A stretch of 6,436 nt of DNA, from assembly GCA_946187365.1 (NCBI GenBank), contig CAMHRD010000067.1, positions 1-6,436 of the forward strand, written 5' to 3'. Both the position numbers and the translations under genes were made by a program. This stretch comes from an uncultured Bacteroidales bacterium. GTDB lineage: Bacteria; Bacteroidota; Bacteroidia; Bacteroidales; UBA932. Below are positions 1 to 6,436 of this stretch, one piece after another. Numbering within the stretch: the stretch's first letter is position 1; every line of letters begins with the position of its first letter. A model generated the notes under the pieces. It was not told the DNA's origin. It searched no databases and was given only the letters and a program-made list of their open reading frames with translations.

Positions 1-1382
1 GTGTAGTACAAATCATTGAAGGTCGGCATACGGAAGACCCTCTTGTAAAAGCTCCTAAACTCCAGATCCACACCCTTTGACGGCCTGTAGGAGAGAACTG
101 CGGAAGGTGTAAACTTGCTTCTGTGAGAAGATTCCAGGTTGGTCTTATCTTTTATAAATGTGTGAAGCATACTGGCCTGCAGTTTAACCTTATCTAAAGA
201 GATAGATGTGGAGGCTGCAGAGTAGAGAGAATATCTGTTTGGATAGACAAAATCTGCCAGGTCTGCATTGAGTTTGTTCCACTGGAAATCATTGGAAAGT
301 GAGGCGCTCCACCACTTAGTAAAATTGAAGAGATTGGCCAGAGAGAAGTAACCCTCCTGCTGGCGGTAGTGGTTGTTTACATACATTGTGGAGACATCTT
401 CACGTGGGTCTGAGAGGTAATGGAGATAATCGTAAGCGTACTTTCCGTTCAGCATAAGGGAGTAGAAATCAGAGATTTTCTCTCTCCAGGAGGCCTGCAG
501 AAAGAAGTTGTCATCCCATTGGCGGTCCTGATGGCGGAACTTTCCCGGCTCCTCTCTTACGGATGCTCCCGGATAACCCCTCTCAGAGTCATAGAAGTAG
601 CCCTTTACCCTCCATTCTCCGTCATTGGTTACTCCAAAGAGAGCCACCTCTGCCCTCTCCATTCTTACATCTCCGTTATGACGCCTCTGGGTTGTATCAT
701 AGCCCCCCTTGGTCTGATAGGTAAATTTGAAGCGGCCGTTGGTGTACATATACTCCGTACTGGCGGAAATAGAGACCCTTTCGCTGAGTTTCTGCTCCCA
801 AAGAACTGATGGGTTTATTGTTCCAAAGGAGCCGCCCTTAAGTCCAAAGTTAAAGTTGCTCTTTTTGCCCGGAGCAAAGAGAGGAACCTTTGTCTGCATA
901 TAGACGGCGTTGGCACTGGCAAAATCCTTGGCCGGCTGGAAGATGGCGCTCTTCTGTCCGTTGTAGAGGGAGATGGCCTCCATATTGTCCAAAGAGAAAC
1001 GGCCCAAATCCACAACTCCGTTCTGAGCGTTGCCCAGCTCTATGCCGTCATAGAAGACTCCTACGTGCTGGCTTCCCAGGCTTCTGATATTCACCGTCTT
1101 GAGCCCCCCTATTCCGCCGTAGTCCTTAATCTGCACTCCGGCAAAATACCTTACGGCATCCGCAACTGAATAAGCACTCAGTTTCTGCAGCTGCGCTCCG
1201 CTCAGAACCTGAACGGGCATTACCTCCTTTACCATCCTCTCCGCCACCACTTTCACGGTGGAGAGGGTGTTATAACGGTTGGTATCCAGGGTATAAAGGG
1301 AGTCCCGGCTCTGCGCAGAAACCATCGCGGAGCAAAAAAGTGAACAAAAACAGCCTAAAACTATGAATCTCTTAAATCCCAT
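1..1382 (-). CDS. TonB-dependent outer-membrane receptor, BtuB-like architecture, N-terminal 460 codons (3' end outside window)
   Basis: This is an outer-membrane active transporter powered by TonB-ExbBD. The ATG at 1380-1382 is fixed by an in-frame TGA at 1398-1400 just upstream. Residues 1-23 form a signal peptide (basic MGFKRF, hydrophobic Cys-rich core, predicted cleavage VSA|QS). A likely TonB box lies near residues 42-48 (TVKVVAE). The plug domain follows at about 54-150 and includes SVADAVRYFAGVQIKDYGG (72-90), NIRSLGSQ (98-105) and VFYDGIELGN (109-118). Beta-barrel strands follow, with SERGYPGA at 266-273 and PTFNDLYY at 453-460, both typical of compact receptors of the BtuB/COG4206 kind. 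There is no N-terminal carboxypeptidase-regulatory-like domain and no SusD neighbour is visible, so a SusC role is unlikely. Members of this group are usually about 650-700 residues, so roughly a third is missing. The ligand is not determined: cobalamin is possible by family resemblance, a siderophore or other chelate equally so. It is transcribed divergently from the macroglobulin gene. Confidence 0.93.
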   Translation of the reverse strand, partial: MGFKRFIVLGCFCSLFCSAMVSAQSRDSLYTLDTNRYNTLSTVKVVAERMVKEVMPVQVLSGAQLQKLSAYSVADAVRYFAGVQIKDYGGIGGLKTVNIRSLGSQHVGVFYDGIELGNAQNGVVDLGRFSLDNMEAISLYNGQKSAIFQPAKDFASANAVYMQTKVPLFAPGKKSNFNFGLKGGSFGTINPSVLWEQKLSERVSISASTEYMYTNGRFKFTYQTKGGYDTTQRRHNGDVRMERAEVALFGVTNDGEWRVKGYFYDSERGYPGASVREEPGKFRHQDRQWDDNFFLQASWREKISDFYSLMLNGKYAYDYLHYLSDPREDVSTMYVNNHYRQQEGYFSLANLFNFTKWWSASLSNDFQWNKLNADLADFVYPNRYSLYSAASTSISLDKVKLQASMLHTFIKDKTNLESSHRSKFTPSAVLSYRPSKGVDLEFRSFYKRVFRMPTFNDLYY

Positions 1383-1409
1383 ATTACCCCAGGCAAATCA
1401 CAAGCGGGG

Positions 1410-1442
1410 CAAATTTAGAAAATTTAGCATAATTGTTGTTAA
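1410..1442 (-). promoter_or_regulatory. Candidate Bacteroidota-type promoter for the TonB-dependent receptor gene
   Basis: On the minus strand, TAAATTTG (plus-strand 1417 down to 1410) matches the -7 consensus TAnnTTTG. A possible degenerate -33 element, TTAA (1442-1439), lies 21 bp upstream. Transcription would begin near 1403-1406, leaving a leader of about 21-24 nt before the ATG at 1382. An overlapping alternative -7-like sequence, TAAATTTT, spans 1426-1419. The candidate overlaps the divergent plus-strand promoter between 1423 and 1442, so the two could interfere or share a regulator. AT-rich DNA yields such matches by chance, hence the moderate confidence. Confidence 0.42.
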
Positions 1443-1455
1443 CTGATTAACTTTG
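1423..1455 (+). promoter_or_regulatory. Candidate Bacteroidota-type promoter for the macroglobulin gene
   Basis: TAACTTTG at 1448-1455 matches the Bacteroides -7 consensus TAnnTTTG exactly. The -33 partner is weak: TTTA at 1423-1426 lies 21 bp upstream, against the consensus TTTG at a spacing of about 19-21 bp. Transcription would start near 1459-1462, giving a leader of about 15-18 nt before the ATG at 1477. That leader is A-rich and has no clear Shine-Dalgarno sequence, as is common in this phylum. The location and the -7 match support the call. The poor -33 suggests a weak or activator-dependent promoter, which is inference. Confidence 0.5.
1438..1451. promoter_or_regulatory. Short inverted repeat GTTAA-N4-TTAAC in the divergent intergenic region, possible operator
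   Basis: GTTAACTGATTAAC has perfect 5-bp inverted arms around a 4-bp centre. It can also be read as the direct repeat TTAACT (1439-1444 and 1447-1452). It overlaps the start of the plus-strand -7 box and the weak minus-strand -33 region, which is where a regulator acting on both genes could bind. The arms are short and AT-rich, so chance is a real alternative. No known regulator's consensus is recognised. Confidence 0.22.
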
Positions 1456-1476
1456 TAAAGACTCAAACAATTTGGT

Positions 1477-4400
1477 ATGAAAAGACTTTTTACTCTTTTT
1501 GCAATTTTCTTTGCAGCTATACTTCTATCCTGCAACGCTTTTGCTCAATCTTACAACGGCCTTTGGCATGAAATAAAGAAGGCTCAGGAGAAGGACCTTC
1601 CTAAAACAGTAATTGAACTCTGCGATAGGATTATCTACCTGGCCAAATCTGAGAACAATTCCGGCCAGCTGCTCAAGGCCTACGTTACCAAAAGTGAATA
1701 CAGAAGAGCCGTCTCTCCAGATTCTCTCTACAGAGACATTCAGGAGCTTGAAAATATGGCGGAAGAGAGCACCAATCCTGCAGAGAAGATGGTGACTCAC
1801 TCGCTGCTTGCCAGCATCTATGCAAATTATGCCAGAAACAACTCCTGGGCGCTGAGCAAAAGAACCGTGCTGGAGGGAAATGATAGCAAAGATATCAAAG
1901 AGTGGGATAAAGAGAAGTTCAAAAAGGTGATACTGAGCCATATAGACGAGTCATTAAAGGATTTCTTCCTGCTTAAGAACACCTCTTCAAAAGATTTCAT
2001 ACCATTTGTTCTTAGAAATGATAACAGCCAGTATTTTAATCACGATCTGCTCCACGTCATTGTAAACAACTCGGTTAAGACTTTACAGACAGTTGAGTTC
2101 CTCTCTCCGGAAGAGATGAATGCAAAGAAGAATGGAATAATTGACTCTGAAATTCAGTTCTATAAAGAGGCTCAGATGGAGGATGCGGTAACACTTGCCA
2201 CTCTATTTAAGATAGAACAGCTTGAAAAAGAGGAGTATAACAAGAATCTGAGCAGCCTTAAAAACAAGGAGGAGAGACTGCGTACACTGCTCTCTCAGAC
2301 CAATCCGGCCAATGAACTCTGCGGAGAAATTCTTGCCCGTCTGGCTCAGACCGTCTACAGCAGAGGAGACAGAGTTGAGACTCTTGCTCTGTGCAGAAAG
2401 GGATTGGAAGAGTATCCAAATTATAAACGTGGCAAAAAGTATTTTAAAGATCAGATTGAGTATATTCTTACTCCTTCCGTAAATATCTCCTGCCCGGGTT
2501 ACGTTTATCCGGGTGTAGAGACGGAAATCTCTGTAAATCATGTTAATGTAGATGAGTATGAGCTTCTTCTGTACCGTATTAAAGATAGCAAAAAGAAGGA
2601 GTATGAGGTTGCCAAGCGGTACCAGATGAAACTGAATAAACCAAAGAACTATCAGAGAGATTACATAAAAGAGAAGATAGAGTTTCCAACCTGCGGGCAG
2701 TACCTTATTGCAATCAACTATAATAACAGAATTGATACCTGTAAAAATGTTATAACTGCAGGAAGAATGGCGGTTCTTGTAAACCGTTATAAGGAGACAC
2801 TGGAAGCCATTGTAGTAGACAGACTCTCCGGAAACCCTATAAGCGGAGCCAAGGTTACAATAAATGGCAGAAGAAACAGTACGGATACTGTAGAGGTGAG
2901 CGGATTAACAGACAAGAACGGAAAGGTCTTTCTCAAATATGATCAGAATTACTACTACAATATTACGGCAACCAAGGGTGACGATTCCAATTACGGAGAA
3001 CACTCTATGTACCTGCAGGACAGTTACCGTCCCGATTCCTGGAGCAATAACATCTGGCTCTTTACAGACCGTTCCATCTACCGCCCTGGGCAGACAGTAC
3101 ATCTGAAAGGTATTTTTTATTACCAGCATAAAGATGAGCCTCAGACCAGAGAGGACAAAGAGTTTGAAATTACTGTAAGAGGCAACAACAAAACCGTTTA
3201 CACCTGTAAGTTAAAGACAAATGAGTTTGGTTCCGTCACAACCTCATTCACTCTTCCGACCTCCACGCTTAACGGCAGATATTACATTACAGCCAAATGC
3301 ATGGGTACAAGCAGCTCTACTGAAATCAGAGTTGAAGAGTATAAGAGACCTTCATTTGAGGTTGAACTTAAGGAACCTATGGGAACCTTCTCTTTGAATG
3401 ACACCGTAGATATTAAGGGATTTGCAAAGGCTTTCTCCGGAGCGGCAACTGCTGAGGCCAAGGTACAGTACAAGGTAATCTCCTCCGTATCAAGATTCTG
3501 GGGAGTAAGCGCTTCAACAAACGATGTCTCTTCCGGTGAGACTGTGACTGATGAAAAGGGAGAATTCACCATCCCTGTTATACTCAAAAAACCGGAGAAC
3601 GGACCAAGTTATTACGGAGACTATCCATACTGCTTTGTTGTAGAGGCTTCAGTCACAAGCATTTCCGGAGAGACCCAGAGTTCAAATACAGCCATCTACG
3701 CTTCAAACAAGGGAGTTATGCTCTCATTTTCCGGAAACAAAATCCTGGATAAGAACGGAGACCTCTCCGTAACATTCAAGGCCTATAACCTTAAAGCTGT
3801 TCCTGTAAGCAAAGAGATTTCATATAAGCTCTTCACAAAGAAGGACGGCAAAAAGGTTGCTGTTGACAGCGGAACGGTTACCTCCAATACCAAGACATTT
3901 ATGGAGAGTTGGAAGAGTATTCCTTCCGGCAATTATACTCTGGAAATGAGTACATTGGATGACAAGGGCAGAGAGTGCACTGCAAAGAGTGATTTTACAC
4001 TGTTCTCAACGCTTGACAAGAGTCCTATACCGGATACCAAACTCTGGTTCTACAGAGACAAAGAGTATATCTATTATGGCACATCATATAAAGATGCTAC
4101 CATTTACGTAGATATTTTTGCAGGAGAAAAGAAGGTCTCCTCAAAGGTGGTACCTGTTTCAAATTCAATAAACAAGATAAAGTTTGAGTATCTTCCTTCA
4201 TACGGAGACGGAGCCTTTCTCTCCATCTGTATGGTAAGAGATGACGAATTCTACATTAAGACTGCAACCGTTGTAAAACCTCTGCCTAACAAGAACTTAA
4301 GTCTCAAATGGAGCGTATTCAGAAACAAACTCTACCCTGGGCAGAAGGAGGAGTGGAAACTCTCAATTTTGGATAAAGATGGCAAACCGGCCAACTCAGA

Positions 4401-6436
4401 ACTTCTGGCCTATATGTATGACGCCTCTTTAGATATGATTGTTCCTCACAGAATTAAAGGAAGCGTAAACTTTAGCAGATGGATATTTGATCCTTGCTGG
4501 AGAATGATTGACATTCAGTCATATAGGCGATTAGGCATTCCTATCAGAACCAGCCAGGGTTATCTTTCCGTACCGCTGGAATATGACCGCTTTGCCTATA
4601 TAATGACGTCCGAATACGGCGGGAGAATCAGAGGAGTTGGAAGTGCAGTTTATAAGACCGCCAGTGCAGTAGCAGGCGTAAGCAATGACGGAATGGTAGA
4701 GATGGAAGAGTTAGTTGAGGAAGAGGTTGTTAAAAAGGATGTAAGTGCACCGGATGAGAATCAGCCGGATATACAGCCAAAGCAGGTTCAGATAAGGAGC
4801 AACTTTGATGAGACTGCATTCTTCTATCCTCAACTCAGAACAGACAAGGATGGAATGGTAACGCTCAGTTTCACTCTGCCTGAGAGCCTTACAAGGTGGA
4901 AGTTCCAGGCCTTGGCACATACCAAGAGTATGGATGTGGGTATTTTGGAGGATGAGATTGTTGCACAGAAAGACTTTATGATTGCTCCTTATATGCCTCG
5001 TTTCTTAAGAGTTGGAGACCATACGGTTATTGCATCAACCATTACTAACCTAACGGATAAGGAGGTTGAGGCAAACGTTACGTTTGAACTCTTTGATCCT
5101 GCAACGGAGAAGGTATATCAGACTCAGAGCAAGAGCATTAAAGTAGCCGGAGAGAGAAGCCAAAAGGTTTCCTTCGGTTTTAACGTAAGCAGCGAGTGGG
5201 ATGTTGTTGGAGTAAGAGTTGTGGCAGACGGAGGTAAATTCTCAGACGGAGAACAGCATCTGCTGGCGGTTCTTTCAGACAGAACTCCGCTTATTGAGAG
5301 CGTGCCTATGCCAATCAGAGGCAATCAGACACGCACTTTCTCTCTGGAAAAACTCTTCAACCATCACTCACCTACCGCAACCAAGAAGAGTATGACCGTT
5401 GAGTTTACAGGCAACCCTGCCTGGTATGCAGTTCAGGCATTGCCGTCTTTGCAGCAGCCTGAGTCAGATAACGTTATCTGCTGGTCTAACGTTCTTTACA
5501 CCAACACTCTCTCATCATTTATTGCCAACTCAACTCCAAGAATTAAAGAGGTATTTGAGAGCTGGAAGAAGAGCGGAGAGAACAAGGAGAGTATGCTGAG
5601 CAACCTCTCCAAGAATCAGGAACTCAAGAACATACTCCTCAGCGAGGCACCTTGGGTTCTGGAGGCAAGAAACGAGGAGCAGGCAAGAGAGAGAATTGCA
5701 ACGCTCTTTGACCTGAACAACATTAAGGTCTCTAATGAGAAGGCTGTTAAGAAGTTGCAGGAACTCCAGAAACCGGACGGCGGCTGGAGCTGGTTTAAGG
5801 GAATGGAGAGTTCTCCTTGGATGACAGAGTATGTTCTTACTCAAAACATAAGAGCAATGGTTCTTACCGGAGAGAAGATGGATGCCTCACTTAAGGCAAT
5901 GCACTCAAAGGGATTGGATTTCATGCACTCAGAGATGCAGGAGGATTATGATCTGATCATTAAGCACAAGATTAAGAGCAAGGGTGTAAGTTACTTCATT
6001 CTCAGATATTTATATCTGGTTGCCTTGGAGGCGGAAGCTGAGGGTAAGAGCCCGCTGGATATTGTTCCTCAAAAGCACCGCAAGGCATACAACTACTTCC
6101 TTAAGAAGGTAAACGAAGTTCCTCGCCACCAGGATATTCAGGAGAAGGCAATTACAGCTGTTGTTCTCAACGCCAACGGAAAGAGCAAGGATGCGGCTGA
6201 GTATATTAAATCCATTAAAGAGTATCTCACCTACACGGATGAACTTGGAATGTTCTTTGACTTTGATGACAATCCTTACCGCTGGTCTTCAAGTCATCTG
6301 AGCGCACAAATTGCTGCTATGGAGGCATTTGACAAGGTGGCTAAAGACTCTTCCGCTGTGGAGGAGATGAAGATATGGCTGCTAAAGCAGAAACAGACTC
6401 AGATGTGGAAGAGCAACACCTTTACTGCAGAGGCCA
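1477..6436 (+). CDS. Alpha-2-macroglobulin family protein, Bacteroidota type, lacking the thioester motif (3' end outside window)
   Basis: This is an envelope protein of the bacterial macroglobulin family, whose known members trap proteases in the periplasm. The ATG at 1477 is fixed by an in-frame TAA at 1456-1458, and 1653 codons run open to the window edge. The signal peptide is MKRLFTLF plus a hydrophobic core. It could be cut by signal peptidase I at AFA|QS (residue 23/24) or lipidated at C19 (LLSC). Residues 25-333 are mostly helical, with a TPR-like stretch near 279-325. MG-type beta domains start near 334. A carboxypeptidase-regulatory-like segment lies around 445-490 (SGNPISGAKV). MG2 opens with FTDRSIYRPGQTV (529-541) and ends at EEYKRPSFEV (620-629). 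YMYDASLDMI is at 979-988. An acidic linker occupies about 1073-1107. The A2M domain begins NFDETAFFYPQL (1109-1120). The helical thioester-type domain runs from about 1300, with LQKPDGGWSWFKG at 1430-1442. At the usual thioester site the sequence is NVICWSNV (1332-1339), with no CxEQ. The remaining C-terminus is probably 200-300 residues. Confidence 0.95.
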   Translation, partial: MKRLFTLFAIFFAAILLSCNAFAQSYNGLWHEIKKAQEKDLPKTVIELCDRIIYLAKSENNSGQLLKAYVTKSEYRRAVSPDSLYRDIQELENMAEESTNPAEKMVTHSLLASIYANYARNNSWALSKRTVLEGNDSKDIKEWDKEKFKKVILSHIDESLKDFFLLKNTSSKDFIPFVLRNDNSQYFNHDLLHVIVNNSVKTLQTVEFLSPEEMNAKKNGIIDSEIQFYKEAQMEDAVTLATLFKIEQLEKEEYNKNLSSLKNKEERLRTLLSQTNPANELCGEILARLAQTVYSRGDRVETLALCRKGLEEYPNYKRGKKYFKDQIEYILTPSVNISCPGYVYPGVETEISVNHVNVDEYELLLYRIKDSKKKEYEVAKRYQMKLNKPKNYQRDYIKEKIEFPTCGQYLIAINYNNRIDTCKNVITAGRMAVLVNRYKETLEAIVVDRLSGNPISGAKVTINGRRNSTDTVEVSGLTDKNGKVFLKYDQNYYYNITATKGDDSNYGEHSMYLQDSYRPDSWSNNIWLFTDRSIYRPGQTVHLKGIFYYQHKDEPQTREDKEFEITVRGNNKTVYTCKLKTNEFGSVTTSFTLPTSTLNGRYYITAKCMGTSSSTEIRVEEYKRPSFEVELKEPMGTFSLNDTVDIKGFAKAFSGAATAEAKVQYKVISSVSRFWGVSASTNDVSSGETVTDEKGEFTIPVILKKPENGPSYYGDYPYCFVVEASVTSISGETQSSNTAIYASNKGVMLSFSGNKILDKNGDLSVTFKAYNLKAVPVSKEISYKLFTKKDGKKVAVDSGTVTSNTKTFMESWKSIPSGNYTLEMSTLDDKGRECTAKSDFTLFSTLDKSPIPDTKLWFYRDKEYIYYGTSYKDATIYVDIFAGEKKVSSKVVPVSNSINKIKFEYLPSYGDGAFLSICMVRDDEFYIKTATVVKPLPNKNLSLKWSVFRNKLYPGQKEEWKLSILDKDGKPANSELLAYMYDASLDMIVPHRIKGSVNFSRWIFDPCWRMIDIQSYRRLGIPIRTSQGYLSVPLEYDRFAYIMTSEYGGRIRGVGSAVYKTASAVAGVSNDGMVEMEELVEEEVVKKDVSAPDENQPDIQPKQVQIRSNFDETAFFYPQLRTDKDGMVTLSFTLPESLTRWKFQALAHTKSMDVGILEDEIVAQKDFMIAPYMPRFLRVGDHTVIASTITNLTDKEVEANVTFELFDPATEKVYQTQSKSIKVAGERSQKVSFGFNVSSEWDVVGVRVVADGGKFSDGEQHLLAVLSDRTPLIESVPMPIRGNQTRTFSLEKLFNHHSPTATKKSMTVEFTGNPAWYAVQALPSLQQPESDNVICWSNVLYTNTLSSFIANSTPRIKEVFESWKKSGENKESMLSNLSKNQELKNILLSEAPWVLEARNEEQARERIATLFDLNNIKVSNEKAVKKLQELQKPDGGWSWFKGMESSPWMTEYVLTQNIRAMVLTGEKMDASLKAMHSKGLDFMHSEMQEDYDLIIKHKIKSKGVSYFILRYLYLVALEAEAEGKSPLDIVPQKHRKAYNYFLKKVNEVPRHQDIQEKAITAVVLNANGKSKDAAEYIKSIKEYLTYTDELGMFFDFDDNPYRWSSSHLSAQIAAMEAFDKVAKDSSAVEEMKIWLLKQKQTQMWKSNTFTAEA

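Noticed and set aside
420..1087. Plus-strand open frames at 420-809 and 890-1087 and a minus-strand frame at 815-1015
   Set aside because: They lie inside the receptor gene in other frames, lack recognisable motifs, and their translations are low-complexity or unlike real proteins. The continuous minus-strand frame gives a coherent signal peptide, plug and barrel.
1325..1352. Lipobox VLGC in the receptor signal peptide
   Set aside because: A cysteine follows Val-Leu-Gly at residue 11, but the hydrophobic core continues past it, and a better signal peptidase I site (VSA|QS) lies at 23/24, as expected for a beta-barrel protein.
1..1382. SusC-type polysaccharide-utilisation receptor
   Set aside because: The mature protein begins almost directly with the TonB box and plug. 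There is no carboxypeptidase-like N-terminal domain, no SusC-type signature and no SusD gene next to it in the visible sequence.
1411..1460. Fur box or other known metal or cobalamin regulatory element
   Set aside because: The region is AT-rich with short inverted arms, but no 19-bp Fur-like palindrome is present. The roughly 20-nt leaders are far too short for a cobalamin riboswitch.
1525..5844. Several 60-140-codon open frames on both strands within the macroglobulin gene
   Set aside because: All overlap the single 1653-codon frame, which shows ordered family motifs from end to end. The alternatives have no motifs or translation signals of their own.
5560..5900. Frequent GAGAG and TCCGGAG-like short motifs across the window
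   Set aside because: They reflect recurrent codons (GAG, AGA, TCC, GGA) in both genes, with no regular spacing or extended repeat unit.
1477..6436. Possible frameshift or pseudogene in the macroglobulin gene, given its missing thioester
   Set aside because: The frame is continuous with no stop, and motifs appear in the expected order on both sides of the site. The missing CxEQ is a local substitution in an intact domain, not decay.

Overview
This window looks like a piece of a Bacteroidota chromosome, probably of the order Bacteroidales. The evidence is a two-gene layout of a compact TonB-dependent outer-membrane receptor and a very large Bacteroidota-type alpha-2-macroglobulin, start codons with A/T-rich leaders and no clear Shine-Dalgarno sequence, and two matches to the Bacteroides-type -7 promoter element TAnnTTTG in the only intergenic gap. 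I cannot name a genus from the sequence.

Layout: positions 1-1382 hold the first 460 codons of a TonB-dependent receptor on the minus strand, whose C-terminal barrel lies beyond the left edge. Positions 1383-1476 are a 94-bp divergent intergenic region with a candidate promoter for each direction and a small inverted repeat. Positions 1477-6436 hold 1653 codons of an alpha-2-macroglobulin family protein on the plus strand, which is still open at the right edge, near the end of its helical thioester-type domain. About 98.5% of the window is coding and both reading frames are intact. I see no RNA gene, mobile element, CRISPR array or terminator.

Functionally both products are envelope proteins with N-terminal export signals. 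The receptor should import a scarce ligand across the outer membrane; the BtuB-like architecture fits cobalamin or another small chelate, but the ligand is not determined. The macroglobulin should lie in the periplasm or be lipid-anchored and belongs to the bacterial protease-trapping family. It has a long alpha-helical N-terminal extension, a string of macroglobulin (MG) domains, an acidic bait-like linker and a thioester-type domain, but the expected thioester motif CxEQ is absent. Nothing in the sequence proves that the two genes work together. The most interesting questions are how a macroglobulin without a thioester acts, and whether the shared 94-bp region co-regulates the pair. I do not see convincing evidence of a wholly new system.
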